Origin: Mesorhizobium sp. L-2-11
Lineage (GTDB): Bacteria > Pseudomonadota > Alphaproteobacteria > Rhizobiales > Rhizobiaceae
NCBI RefSeq assembly: GCF_016756595.1
Contig: NZ_AP023257.1
Location: forward strand, 5,472,001-5,536,000
Direction of reading: 5' to 3'
Length of the DNA stretch: 64,000 nucleotides
The notes below the pieces were generated by a model. It was not told the DNA's origin, searched no databases, and was given only the letters and a program-made list of their open reading frames with translations. Below are positions 9,088 to 17,987 of the stretch, piece by piece. Made by a program: the position numbers and the translations under genes. The first letter of the stretch is position 1. Every line of letters starts with the position of its first letter.

Positions 9088-10323
9088 TCAGCTCCAGCCG
9101 CCGCCATAGGTGCGATAGAAGATGTGCAGGCCGATCCTGGTCATTTTTTTCATCGTCCGCGCCCAACCCGGGTTGACGTAGTTGGCGTAGTAATGGGTCG
9201 ACGATCCGACTTCCGGGATGAAGATCTTGCCGGCAGTGACCGCCATGGCGATGTCCTGCGCGGTCTTGTAGTGGGCCGGACTCTGGATGCGCTTCTTCCT
9301 GCCGTCGCAAGCGAAGGAAAACTGGCAGCGGTTGAACCATTTGTCGTTCTGATAGACTACGCCGCAGATCGAGTTCGGATAGGCCGGATTGCGAACGCGA
9401 TTGAGGATGACCTGGGCGACGGCGGCCTGGCCGCGCACTGATTCCCCGCGCGCCTCGAAATAGATGCCGTTGGCGAGGCAAGCCTGTTCCGGCTTGGAGA
9501 AGACGCTCGCCGGCAGCGGAGTTTGCATCCACGAATGATCGCCCTTGGCCACCGGCGGAATGAAGCGGCCATCGTTCGGCTTCTCGTCCTGAAGCAAGGC
9601 CTCGAAGGGCGAAGCCTGGGCATAGTCAGGCGCGGCCGCTGCGTAGGCCGTCGCCAGGATGTCCGGGCGATCGTTGTTGACCAGCGCGGCCAGCATGGCC
9701 GGCACGCCGGGATCCGGCTTCTTGTCGACGCGCCTATGGAACGCGGCGGCAATCTGGATCTCCTTGCCTTTGATCTCGGGCTTGGCGAAAGCCATTTTCA
9801 GGCCACTGTCCATGCTCGGACGAAGCAGCGAGGAGGAGCGCTCAAACACCGAGCCGGCATTGAAGTTCTTCGGTGGCGCGACCGGCGAGACGATGATGAT
9901 GCGGCCCTTCTTGTCGGCGCGCAGGATGCGGTCCTCGTCGGGCGTCGTGCTGGCGACGCTGCCCTTGCCGCGAAACGACACGGCGCCGATGCCGGGCAAG
10001 CGGACGCCGGAACCCGAGATCGAGCCGGTGGTGTCGGAATCGAGGAAAGGCATTTCGGCGGCATGGACCGAGCCGGCGACGGATTTCTCGACATAGGCGT
10101 TCCAGCGGGCGTTCGGCGCCTTGAGGCCGGAAACCAGGCTCGCCATGTCCTGGTAGGCGATGACATTGGGAAAGCCGACCCAAATGCCAAGTCCAATGAC
10201 CAGAGGAGATAGAAAGGAACGTCTTTTCTCACCGGCGAAAGCGACAAGCCGCTTCAAAACACGTCGATGCACGGAACTCTCCAGAAACGCAACGGACCCC
10301 ACTGGAGAGGCACGATGATGCAT
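9088..10323 (-). CDS. SleB-type cell-wall hydrolase
   Basis: 411 residues with a membrane anchor (about 38-57, SFLSPLVIGLGIWVGF) and a long low-complexity middle. The C-terminal hydrolase domain (about 275-400) belongs to the Hydrolase_2/SleB family (PF07486). ANGIYFEARGES carries the likely catalytic Glu290, followed by AAVAQVILNRV, GVVYQNDK and FSFACDG. Such enzymes cleave peptidoglycan glycan strands in the periplasm; in rhizobia they are not linked to sporulation. A GTG at 10270-10272 with GGAGAG before it is a plausible alternative start giving 394 residues. Confidence 0.87.
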   Translation of the reverse strand: MHHRASPVGSVAFLESSVHRRVLKRLVAFAGEKRRSFLSPLVIGLGIWVGFPNVIAYQDMASLVSGLKAPNARWNAYVEKSVAGSVHAAEMPFLDSDTTGSISGSGVRLPGIGAVSFRGKGSVASTTPDEDRILRADKKGRIIIVSPVAPPKNFNAGSVFERSSSLLRPSMDSGLKMAFAKPEIKGKEIQIAAAFHRRVDKKPDPGVPAMLAALVNNDRPDILATAYAAAAPDYAQASPFEALLQDEKPNDGRFIPPVAKGDHSWMQTPLPASVFSKPEQACLANGIYFEARGESVRGQAAVAQVILNRVRNPAYPNSICGVVYQNDKWFNRCQFSFACDGRKKRIQSPAHYKTAQDIAMAVTAGKIFIPEVGSSTHYYANYVNPGWARTMKKMTRIGLHIFYRTYGGGWS

Positions 10324-10529
10324 TAACCTTGATGGGGCGTTAACGGAGTGCGACAGCCAATCATTTCAAAGGCTTTGTTGGAAACGGCTCCAACGCTCGC
10401 AATAACCGCTCCGCAGAGCGCTGTTCAGAGATGGAGGGATTCTCCTCTATGCCAAGAACATGTTTAACGGCCCGCCATCAGCGAGCCGTCTCTTGCTTCA
10501 ATCAGGTTTTTCCATGGCGTGCTCGTCCG

Positions 10530-11420
10530 TCAGGGGGTAATTCCCCGCGGGCCCCGGCGCAGCTGGATCTGGCGGGTACCGCAGCATTTCTTGAACTTCA
10601 TACCTGAACCGCAAGGACATTGATCATTCCCGCTGCGTTGCAGCCGACCGACCAGGGGCAGCAGCGCTGCGGAAGGCAGGAGCGTCGCCGCAAGGGCCAC
10701 CAACTTGGCCGAGATTCCCGGCACGACGAGGCGACGACCGGATTTGAACCCTCGCCACGCGCGTTCGGCCACATAGTCCGCATCCACCTTGGGCAAGACG
10801 TTGAAGAGCACCGTCTGACTGGCGCCTGACCTTGCGAGAAACTCCGTCGACACCGGGCCTGGAGCCACGCATGTGACCGTCACACCGGTTCGGCGCAATT
10901 CCTGGTGAAGCGCCTCAGAGAAGGAGCGCACGAAACCTTTGCTGGCGAAGTACAGAGCCATATAAGGTCCGGGAAGGAACCCGGCCACAGAACTGAGATT
11001 GAGCACGCCGCCCCGCCGGCGCGCCACCATTGCGGGCAGAAAATGAAGGGTCAGTTCTGTGAGGGAATGTATGTTGAGATCGATGATACCGAGTTGACCA
11101 TCAATGGGCAGCGCCGTCGTCGCGCCCCGCAGGCCATAGCCGGCGCTGTTGACCAGGACATCACAGACCAGGCCATGTGCGGACAGAAAGCCCTCTAGTC
11201 GCGTTGGCGCATCACCTGCCATGAGATCCAGCTCGAGCGTGAATGCCTCGCCACCCGCCTCCCGAACCTCAGACGCGGCGGCGGCCAAACCCTCTGGCGA
11301 GCGGGCAACCAGCACAACCGCGCCGTGCTCGCGTGCAGCGACGCTCGCAATTGCCCGGCCAATTCCACCCGAGCCGCCAATCACAACGACGGCCGGCCGG
11401 AAGTCACGGTGCGAAATCAC
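10530..11420 (-). CDS. SDR-family oxidoreductase fused to a C-terminal SEC-C zinc motif
   Basis: 296 residues from a GTG start that overlaps the previous stop (GTGA). Residues 11-260 are a classical short-chain dehydrogenase: VIGGSGGIG (13-21) for NAD(P), NSAG (91-94), Ser143/144 and the YFASK catalytic pair Tyr157-Lys161. A hydrophobic stretch (about 238-260) precedes a SEC-C motif at 268-281 (CPCGSGMKFKKCCG), a zinc-binding module normally found at the end of SecA and in some nucleic-acid-associated proteins. Finding it at the end of an SDR is unusual. It is the third gene of an operon with an E2-like acyltransferase and an ICMT-like methyltransferase. Substrate unknown. Confidence 0.85.
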   Translation of the reverse strand: MISHRDFRPAVVVIGGSGGIGRAIASVAAREHGAVVLVARSPEGLAAAASEVREAGGEAFTLELDLMAGDAPTRLEGFLSAHGLVCDVLVNSAGYGLRGATTALPIDGQLGIIDLNIHSLTELTLHFLPAMVARRRGGVLNLSSVAGFLPGPYMALYFASKGFVRSFSEALHQELRRTGVTVTCVAPGPVSTEFLARSGASQTVLFNVLPKVDADYVAERAWRGFKSGRRLVVPGISAKLVALAATLLPSAALLPLVGRLQRSGNDQCPCGSGMKFKKCCGTRQIQLRRGPRGITP

Positions 11421-12196
11421 GTCGCGTTCCTCCGTCTTGCAGGGGCGGCAACACCTTGACCGAGCAGCACCACTTCATTGGCGACAGTGCCGTTCAGGAT
11501 CTTTTCGAATCGCTCCAGCGCTCGTGCGACGTTCGCTCCATCCATGACCCGGTGATCGTAGTGGATGCGGACATTCACCGATCCGTCTTTGCCGATCGGA
11601 CCGTAGTTTAGCAGCGTGGTCAATGGTGTCAGCGGGTTGAGTGATTCCGCACCGAGACCAGAATAGACGGACAGTTGGAAGGTACCGAAGTAATTTGCCC
11701 TTTGCCGGGCGATGTTCAACCCTAGCCACATAAGCAGCCACCTGACTGGCGCGGGCGCACCTGCCATCCGCAAGGCACGTCGGAACTCCGGGACCTCGAG
11801 GATCGGCCGTGATCGAGCCGCGTGGATGGACCCCTCAAGTTCGGTGATGGAGTAGCGTTCCGGGTACTTGATGCAGCTCAGCAGAACGGCCAGCTCGCCG
11901 TCATATTCGCGCTCGTGGGCAATCGAGGCTACGCTTGCCGGATACTCGTAAAGCTGCGGCCAGGGCAACTTGACATAGGCGCGCCGCAGCTCCGGCATTT
12001 CCAGGGCGAGAAGTGCATATCCTTTCAGGAAGATCGCGGTCCACGAAGGCCTGGTCTGCTGCGCCATTCTAGCCCTTAGAAGTGGGCCGAGGTTCATCTG
12101 ACGCTGCACCGCGACCCGTGGCACGCCGATCGAAAACCTCATCAGATCGCCAACAAGGCGCCGGGGCGCCGAAAGCTTGATGGCTCGGCCTCGCAT
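11417..12196 (-). CDS. Stand-alone 2-oxoacid dehydrogenase-type acyltransferase domain
   Basis: 259 residues from the ATG at 12194-12196, preceded by GAGGT; the frame extends to 12253 inside the upstream gene. The C-terminal YDHRVMDGANVARALERF holds His215 and Asp219, the catalytic HxxxDG motif of the E2 (CoA-dependent acyltransferase) fold. No lipoyl or E1/E3-binding domain is present, so it is not a classical E2 subunit. It may transfer an acyl group from CoA to a free substrate, as chloramphenicol acetyltransferase does. It overlaps the SDR gene by 4 bases and follows the methyltransferase gene closely, so the three proteins are likely co-translated. Confidence 0.75.
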   Translation of the reverse strand: MRGRAIKLSAPRRLVGDLMRFSIGVPRVAVQRQMNLGPLLRARMAQQTRPSWTAIFLKGYALLALEMPELRRAYVKLPWPQLYEYPASVASIAHEREYDGELAVLLSCIKYPERYSITELEGSIHAARSRPILEVPEFRRALRMAGAPAPVRWLLMWLGLNIARQRANYFGTFQLSVYSGLGAESLNPLTPLTTLLNYGPIGKDGSVNVRIHYDHRVMDGANVARALERFEKILNGTVANEVVLLGQGVAAPARRRNAT

Positions 12197-12206
12197 CAAA
12201 CGACCT

Positions 12207-12800
12207 CTAGTAAAGATAAGGGAATATTCGCTTGGTCCTTTCCATATAGGCACGGTATTGCGGGCCTATATTCTCCAGCATCATACGCTCTTCCTTATCC
12301 ACTCTCAGCAGGAAAAGCACGGCGAAACCAATCAAACCGGATATGCCCGCAACCCAGTTCGGCAGCAGAAAGGCCTGGCCGAGCCCCATAAGCAGGAACG
12401 AAGTGTACATCGGGTGACGGACCAAGGCGTATGGCCCGGCGCTGACCAGTTCATGCCGTTCGCGAATCTCGAGCGTGATCGACCAGTTACGGCCAAGTTC
12501 CTTGTGGGACATGCGAAAAATCCACAGCGCGGAGCAGAAGATGATGGTTCCGAGCGCCACCGACCATAGGCTGGCCGGATGGTCAGCCGCTGCGGGGATG
12601 CCGGTGGCGACATAGAAGCCAGGCAGAATCGCCAGGCCAAGGAGAGCCGATGCAAGCCCGACGGTGTCGGAACTCGAGCGGCCGCCAGCTACGATTCGCA
12701 CGCGCTTTGCCCGGCGCTCGAACGGATACCGGATCACGTACCAAGCAACGAGGCCGACCACCCAAATGATCTCGCCAAGTGAAGCTACAGAAATGGTCAC
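12207..12800 (-). CDS. ICMT/PEMT-family membrane methyltransferase
   Basis: 197 residues with four or five hydrophobic segments. The C-terminal part SAGPYALVRHPMYTSFLL and EERMMLENIGPQYRAYM is the S-adenosylmethionine-binding signature of the isoprenylcysteine carboxyl methyltransferase / phospholipid methyltransferase families (PF04191/PF04140). Bacterial members methylate lipids, isoprenoid acids or small molecules rather than prenylated proteins. It is the first gene of a three-gene operon with the E2-like and SDR-SEC-C genes, which suggests modification of a hydrophobic metabolite at the membrane. Confidence 0.82.
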   Translation of the reverse strand: MTISVASLGEIIWVVGLVAWYVIRYPFERRAKRVRIVAGGRSSSDTVGLASALLGLAILPGFYVATGIPAAADHPASLWSVALGTIIFCSALWIFRMSHKELGRNWSITLEIRERHELVSAGPYALVRHPMYTSFLLMGLGQAFLLPNWVAGISGLIGFAVLFLLRVDKEERMMLENIGPQYRAYMERTKRIFPYLY

Positions 12801-12954
12801 TTCAGGTCACCGGAGCTTTTTTTTCGATCTGGGACCACAAAAAGCCGTCGCAACTATGTCACCGTCCGAGTTGTCGACCGATAGACATTCAGAGCGCGTT
12901 GCTTTCGGATTTGACCGGGCGAATGGCGCGAAAGCGGGATTTGCCAATCGCATT

Positions 12955-13539
12955 TCAACCCCCGTTCATCTCCCGAAGCTTGGTTATGAATTGTTGCGGC
13001 CGGAGCCAGGTACCGGGGGTCTTATACCCCATCGATCTGGCGATGTCCGCTACGAATGCGTTGCAGTTGTAAAGCGAGGCGTGCCAAAGTGGAGAACTGG
13101 CCTGCAGTTTTCGTATGCTCGCGACGACTTCCCTATATTCGGCTTCGGTAAGTAAAACTCGCCAGCTTGCCGACCGGTAGGCATCTTCCAGGTCGCCGTC
13201 CGTCCACCCGGTCGAGGCTGGCACGGGCGCCACATGGCCGAGAACATAGACATTGGGATCATCGGACTTTGGAGCGAGCCCCGCGACTTCGGGGTTGACC
13301 ATCCGTCCCGCCTGGTTCAATCGTCCAAAAATCACGTAGGAATGGCCATAGGTAAGGGCGTACCGGGAGCGGAACTCGATGAAATGCCGTTGGGCCGCGC
13401 GCGCCGGCATCGCCGCGGTTCTCAGTGCCCGATCGTTGGACACAAAAGTCGGCTGCGGCTTGTTGTCTTGCGACTGGCATGACGCCGCGACAAGCGCGAG
13501 CAGGGCCACAAGTGTTGAACGGCCACTTACAAGCGTCAT
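12955..13539 (-). CDS. Lipoprotein, possible papain-like (permuted NlpC/P60) fold
   Basis: 194 residues from the ATG at 13537-13539, selected because it begins a lipoprotein signal (LVALLALVAASC, Cys at the lipobox). The rest has RYALTYGHSYVIFGRL with a histidine and, near the C terminus, LYNCNAFVADIARSMGY with a cysteine. A His-before-Cys order with these surroundings recalls permuted NlpC/P60 or YiiX-like hydrolases, but this is my inference from motif order only. The protein would sit on a membrane facing the periplasm. No operon partner is evident. Confidence 0.7.
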   Translation of the reverse strand: MTLVSGRSTLVALLALVAASCQSQDNKPQPTFVSNDRALRTAAMPARAAQRHFIEFRSRYALTYGHSYVIFGRLNQAGRMVNPEVAGLAPKSDDPNVYVLGHVAPVPASTGWTDGDLEDAYRSASWRVLLTEAEYREVVASIRKLQASSPLWHASLYNCNAFVADIARSMGYKTPGTWLRPQQFITKLREMNGG

Positions 13540-13634
13540 CTCATCCAGACTCCGAGGGCCGCACACCTGGTGCCAGCCTTTGCCCGCCAACCGCAGGTAG
13601 GCTGCGAATCCGGCCTTGGCCCCTGCATATCGAT

Positions 13635-13660
13635 GGGGAAGGGCCTGGCGGCCCTTCCCC
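13635..13660. other. Perfect 10-bp stem-loop between two lipoprotein genes
   Basis: GGGGAAGGGC (13635-13644) pairs with GCCCTTCCCC (13651-13660) around a 6-base loop. There is no T run on either side, so it is not a standard intrinsic terminator. It could be a processing or factor-dependent termination signal for the minus-strand small lipoprotein gene. Confidence 0.5.
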
Positions 13661-13680
13661 AAATCTCCGAAAGCCGGTGC

Positions 13681-13818
13681 TTATTTAATCACGGGCTCTT
13701 CTACGGCAGCGGGTTCCGGCGGAGGAGCCTTCCCCTTTCCTTTACCGATCCCGTTCGCGCAGCCGCTCAGGCTGGTAACGGCGAGGGTAGCAACCATTAC
13801 AATCAACATTCTGCTCAT
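13681..13818 (-). CDS. Small lipoprotein (entericidin-like size)
   Basis: 45 residues from the ATG at 13816-13818, with AAAGGA 7 bases upstream. It has a clean lipoprotein signal (MLIVMVATLAVTSLSGC, lipobox LSGC at about residue 20) followed by a short tail rich in glycine, lysine and proline (KGKGKAPPPEPAAVEEP). The tail has no recognisable domain. The open frame extends to 13995, but the upstream part lacks any signal. Function unknown; very small lipoproteins of this kind are common in rhizobial envelopes. Confidence 0.7.
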   Translation of the reverse strand: MSRMLIVMVATLAVTSLSGCANGIGKGKGKAPPPEPAAVEEPVIK

Positions 13819-14017
13819 CAAGCAATCCTTTCCCCAGGGGCGGAACAGCCTATAGAATCGCCACAAATAAAAAGATATGCAGCCCCGCCAAGTTAGCTTC
13901 GATCTACACCAAAGCCTAGTGCAGAAATGCCACAGTTGCCACCTGGTTGCAGGCAACAGTTTTGCGGTGACGTGCCGGCAGGGCTCACCATCCAACGGAG
14001 ATCAGGCCTGCCCACCA

Positions 14018-14614
14018 TCAAATAACCACCACCGTCGTGCCCAAAGGAGTACGGTCGTAGAGGTCAATGATGTCGTCATTGATCAAACGGATGCACCCGC
14101 TCGATACCGCTGTGCCTATCGTCCATGGCTCGTTGGTACCATGTATCCGGAAGTGAGTGTCGCGCCCGTTGCGGTAGAGATAAAGGGCACGCGCACCAAG
14201 CGGGTTGTTTGGTCCGCCAGGGACCCCTCCTGCATACTGCACCAGGCGCGGCTTGCGCCTCATCATGTTGGCGGTGGGTGTCCAAGACGGCCAGTCCGCC
14301 TTGCGGGCGATGGTCGCTGTACCCTTGAACGAAAGTCCCTGCTCGCCGACGCCGACGCCGTAGCGCGTCGCCCACCCGTCGCCCTCGACGGCATAGAGAA
14401 AACGTTGCGACGTATCGACGACGATTGTTCCAGGCGGCTCGTTGCCGTCGTACCGCACATGCCGCCGTCGGAAACGAGGATTGAGGCCATTCCTTGGTCC
14501 GAATGCTGATGAAATCGGCTCCGTCACCTCTCGTAACGTCGACGTACATCCGGAAAGCATCAGAGCCAGACTACCCAGCACGAGCCCGCGGCGCGCAATG
14601 TCGTGTTCTTCCAT
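14018..14614 (-). CDS. L,D-transpeptidase (ErfK/YbiS/YcfS/YnhG family) lipoprotein
   Basis: 198 residues. L,D-transpeptidases form 3-3 peptidoglycan crosslinks or attach proteins to peptidoglycan in the periplasm. The YkuD domain spans about residues 60-198. Its catalytic motif is visible as HGTNEPWTIGTAVSSGCIRL, where the His and the Cys of SSGCIRL are the active residues. The N terminus (ARRGLVLGSLALMLSGC) is a lipoprotein signal with lipobox LSGC. It is a single gene; the neighbour at 14803 reads the other way. Confidence 0.92.
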   Translation of the reverse strand: MEEHDIARRGLVLGSLALMLSGCTSTLREVTEPISSAFGPRNGLNPRFRRRHVRYDGNEPPGTIVVDTSQRFLYAVEGDGWATRYGVGVGEQGLSFKGTATIARKADWPSWTPTANMMRRKPRLVQYAGGVPGGPNNPLGARALYLYRNGRDTHFRIHGTNEPWTIGTAVSSGCIRLINDDIIDLYDRTPLGTTVVVI

Positions 14615-14802
14615 TTTTACCTGCTAGGAAACTGGTCAATCTACCCCACCCTCGTCTCTACCATTCCCGGGCCTGCGGGCCAAGTCTCGCTGTGTGGTGG
14701 CAAAATGAATTCACAGGATTGGCAAGCGAATTGGAGCGAAACTTCTTGCGATAACCGTCTGCCTCTGTTCGGTTATGTCACAATGGGCATAGGACAGAGA
14801 CG

Positions 14803-15558
14803 ATGAAGCCTGACTTCCATGGGAAAGTCGCGATTGTGACCGGCGCAGGCTCCGGAATAGGAGCGGCTGTTTCACGGCAACTCGCGCAGGAAGGAGCCGA
14901 GGTCGTTGTCGCCGACCTTGATGCCGAGGCCGCGCGCCGCATGGCCGCCGAAATAAGCGCGCAAGGGGGCAGGGCCCACGACTTTGCGGTCGATGTCACG
15001 GATGCGGCAGCCGTCGAAAAGCTGGTCGAGTTCACTGTCCAGAAATGCGGCGGACTGGACATGGCGGTAAACAATGCCGGCATCGACGGCGTTCGAAAAG
15101 CAACGGCAGACTATCCGCTCGACAACTGGCACAAGCTGATAAACGTCAATCTGAATGGCGTCTTCTACAGCATGAAGTACGAAATCGCCGCCATGCTGGA
15201 TCGAGGCGGAGGCGCCATCGTGAACATGTCCTCGATTCTCGGTTCCGTCGGCTTGCCGACTGCGTCCGCATACACGGCAGCGAAACATGGGGTCGTTGGA
15301 CTGACCAAGGTTGCGGCGATCGAATATGCGAGGATGGGCATCCGGATCAATGTCGTCGGCCCTGGCTGGATCGAAACCCCTCTTTTATCGGAGCAAGTGG
15401 AGACATTAGCCACCCGGCGCATGGCAGCCCTTCAGCCGATGGGCAGACGCGGCAAACCGGAAGAGGTAGCGGCTCTTGTGTGCTTCCTGTTGTCCGATCA
15501 GGCCAGCTTTATCACTGGCAGCTACCATCTGGTGGACGGAGCTTACACCGCCCATTAA
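14803..15558 (+). CDS. SDR-family NAD(P)-dependent oxidoreductase (FabG-like)
   Basis: 251 residues, the standard length of classical SDRs. TGAGSGIG (13-20) binds the cofactor, and NNAG is followed by the catalytic Ser and the YTAAK pair. VADLDAE at the end of the second strand has an acidic residue, which favours NAD over NADP. PGWIETP and FITGSYHLVDGAYTAH match the C-terminal SDR pattern. It stands alone, converging with der downstream, so its substrate cannot be inferred. Confidence 0.88.
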   Translation: MKPDFHGKVAIVTGAGSGIGAAVSRQLAQEGAEVVVADLDAEAARRMAAEISAQGGRAHDFAVDVTDAAAVEKLVEFTVQKCGGLDMAVNNAGIDGVRKATADYPLDNWHKLINVNLNGVFYSMKYEIAAMLDRGGGAIVNMSSILGSVGLPTASAYTAAKHGVVGLTKVAAIEYARMGIRINVVGPGWIETPLLSEQVETLATRRMAALQPMGRRGKPEEVAALVCFLLSDQASFITGSYHLVDGAYTAH

Positions 15559-15599
15559 AGCGCGTCACGGCTGATGCCGGCGCCCGGAAGACGCAGCGC

Positions 15600-17030
15600 T
15601 CAGCGGCGTTTCTTCGCCTTGCCGGCGAACGGATTTTCCGAAGTGCGCAAGGCGATGCGGATCGGCACGCCGGGCATGTCGAAGGCTTCGCGCAGACTGT
15701 TGGAGAGATAGCGGACATAGGATTGCGGCATCGCGTCCGGCCGCGAGCAGGACACGACAAAGCCCGGCGGCCGCGTCTTGGCCTGGGTGACATATTTGAT
15801 CTTCAGCCGGCGACCGGCGACGGCGGGCGGCGGATGGTGCGCCAGGATGCCTTCCAGCCAGCGGTTGAGCTTGCCGGTCGAGACGCGGCTGTTCCACACT
15901 CTGTGCGTCTTGATGACGGCATCCATCAGCTTGTCGAGGCCGCGCCCGGTCTCGGCCGAGACCGGCACCGCCTGGATGCCGCGCGCCTGCGGCAACAACC
16001 GCTCGGTCTTCTCGCGCAGTTCCGCCAGTAGTTCCTGGGGATGGTCGATCATATCCCATTTGTTGAAGGCGATCACCGGCGCGCGGCCCTCGCGGATGAT
16101 CAGGTCGGCGATCTGCAGATCCTGCTTCTCGAAGGGAATGGTGGCGTCGAGCACGATGATGACAATCTCGGCAAAGCGGATGGCGCGCAGGCCGTCCTGC
16201 ACCGACATGACTTCCAGCTTTTCGTGAATCCGGGCCTTGCGGCGCATGCCGGCGGTGTCGAACAGTTTCAGACGCCGGCCATGCCAGTCCCAGTCGACGG
16301 AAATCGAATCGCGGGTGATGCCGGCTTCCGGACCGGTCAGGAGCCGCTCCTCGCCGATCAGCGCATTGATCAGCGTCGATTTGCCGGCGTTCGGACGGCC
16401 GACGACGGCGATGCGCATCGGCTTGGTATCGTCATAGCTCGGCTCGGCATCCGGATCGGTGATGTCCTCGCCGATCAGCACCTCGCTGGCCGCGGCCTCC
16501 TCATCGGCATCCTCTTCTTCGCCGAAGGCGCGCGCCTCGCCCAGTGCTGATATCACCGCATCGCGCAAATCGGGCAGGCCCTGGCCGTGTTCGGCCGAGA
16601 CCGGGATCGGCTCGCCAAGGCCGAGTTCCCAGGCCTCCAGCATGCCGCCCTGGGCGCCGCGCGCTTCGGCCTTGTTGGCGACCACGACAACCGGCTTGCC
16701 GGACTTGCGCACGATCTCGGCGAAGGTCTTGTCGTCAGGCATCAGCCCGGACTTGGCATCGATGGTGAAAAAGATCAGGTCGGCTTCGCGGATGGCGATC
16801 TCGGTCTGGGCGCGCATGCGGCCCGGCAGCGTCGAAGCAGCAGCATCCTCGAAGCCGGCAGTGTCGATGACGTCGAAATGCAGATCGTAGAGCTTGGCGG
16901 CATGGACGCGACGGTCGCGGGTGACGCCCGGCGTGTCGTCGACAAGCGCCAGCTTCCTTCCCACCAGACGATTGAAAAGGGTTGATTTGCCGACGTTAGG
17001 CCGGCCGATGATGGCGACTTTGAACGTCAT
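15600..17030 (-). CDS. der: Ribosome-associated GTPase Der (EngA)
   Basis: Der is an essential GTPase for 50S ribosomal subunit maturation. The 476-residue protein has two tandem G domains: GRPNVGKS (9-16) with [12 protein letters not shown] and NKAE, then GRPNAGKS (211-218) with DTAGMRRK and NKWD. A KH-like C-terminal domain ends in a basic tail (AGKAKKRR). An acidic linker ([13 protein letters not shown], about 171-183) joins the G domains, slightly longer than in enterobacteria. It lies 3 bases downstream of the TPR gene, the usual alphaproteobacterial pair. Confidence 0.96.
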   Translation of the reverse strand: MTFKVAIIGRPNVGKSTLFNRLVGRKLALVDDTPGVTRDRRVHAAKLYDLHFDVIDTAGFEDAAASTLPGRMRAQTEIAIREADLIFFTIDAKSGLMPDDKTFAEIVRKSGKPVVVVANKAEARGAQGGMLEAWELGLGEPIPVSAEHGQGLPDLRDAVISALGEARAFGEEEDADEEAAASEVLIGEDITDPDAEPSYDDTKPMRIAVVGRPNAGKSTLINALIGEERLLTGPEAGITRDSISVDWDWHGRRLKLFDTAGMRRKARIHEKLEVMSVQDGLRAIRFAEIVIIVLDATIPFEKQDLQIADLIIREGRAPVIAFNKWDMIDHPQELLAELREKTERLLPQARGIQAVPVSAETGRGLDKLMDAVIKTHRVWNSRVSTGKLNRWLEGILAHHPPPAVAGRRLKIKYVTQAKTRPPGFVVSCSRPDAMPQSYVRYLSNSLREAFDMPGVPIRIALRTSENPFAGKAKKRR

Positions 17031-17033
17031 CCG

Positions 17034-17699
17034 TCACGACACATTGCCCGACCCACGGATCAACTCGGACATCAACGTCGCCCGCTCGCGCGCGTTGCGC
17101 GGGGCGCTGTCATCCGAGGCGATCTGGTCGAACAGTTTCAGTGCGTCCGTCGCCTTGCCTTCCTTCCAGGCGGCAAGGCCGAGCGCCTCGCGCGCGGTAT
17201 GGCGCAGCGGATTGGTGTCGGCGGTGAGCGTCTCGACCCGGCTCGAGACATCGGCGAACGAACCGTGGTCGACGAGCAGCAGCGCTGCCCTGAGGCGCGC
17301 CATGTCGCGAAGGCCTGATGGAATGTCCGTATCGGCGGCGACCTCGTCGAAGTCCTTGACGGCGGCAGCGACGTCGCCCTTATCCGCCTTGACGGTTGCC
17401 GCTCGCATGCGGGCGAGCAGCGGATAAGCGCCGTAGCCATCTTTTTCCAGCGCATCGAGGGCCGCCAGCGCTTCGTCGCTCTTGCCCTCATTGGCGAGCT
17501 TCAGCGCCTGCGAGAAGGCATCGCCTGAGCGATTGGCGCGGGTCTCGTCCCAATAGCGATAGCCGACGAAGGCGGCGGTGCCGACCACCACAAGTATCGC
17601 GAGCGCAAGCAAGGCAGGACCAAAACGGTCCCACAGCGCATGCGCCTGATCGCGACGCATCTCTTCGTTGACTTCGCGGATAAAACTGTCGTCCGACAT
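17034..17699 (-). CDS. TPR-containing membrane protein (YfgM-like)
   Basis: 221 residues. A cytosolic N terminus (FIREVNEEMRRDQAHALW) leads to one membrane helix (about 27-50, ALLALAILVVVGTAAFVGYR), then TPR-like helical repeats (PF09976, TPR_21). In other bacteria this family (YfgM) works with the SecYEG/PpiD chaperone network on the periplasmic side. It is directly upstream of der, separated by 3 bases, so the two are probably one operon. The pairing is conserved, although the functional reason is not known. Confidence 0.85.
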   Translation of the reverse strand: MSDDSFIREVNEEMRRDQAHALWDRFGPALLALAILVVVGTAAFVGYRYWDETRANRSGDAFSQALKLANEGKSDEALAALDALEKDGYGAYPLLARMRAATVKADKGDVAAAVKDFDEVAADTDIPSGLRDMARLRAALLLVDHGSFADVSSRVETLTADTNPLRHTAREALGLAAWKEGKATDALKLFDQIASDDSAPRNARERATLMSELIRGSGNVS

Positions 17700-17987
17700 C
17701 TCAAAACCATCCTGCCCGCCTCAGGGCGGTTTAGAGCGACGTGCGTCCATGGAAAGTACGCTCTAACACTTTGAATTTGCGCATCGTGCTTCCTGAAAAT
17801 CAATTCTGCACTTCAGGCCGATGCGGCGTTTTAGCGAAATTTTGCCGGCATGGAAGGGGTTCGACCGGAAAATCGGCTAATCGCCGGGCGGCGATGTACA
17901 GGACGACCGAAAAGGGCGACCGCACCGACGCCACATTTCGCCGATAGCCGGTGCGCGAACCCTCCTCAAAATCCAGATCAGACACTG

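Noticed and set aside
10730..10750. GATTTGAACCC resembling a tRNA T-arm
   Set aside because: It is inside the SDR-SEC-C gene and no cloverleaf can be drawn around it.
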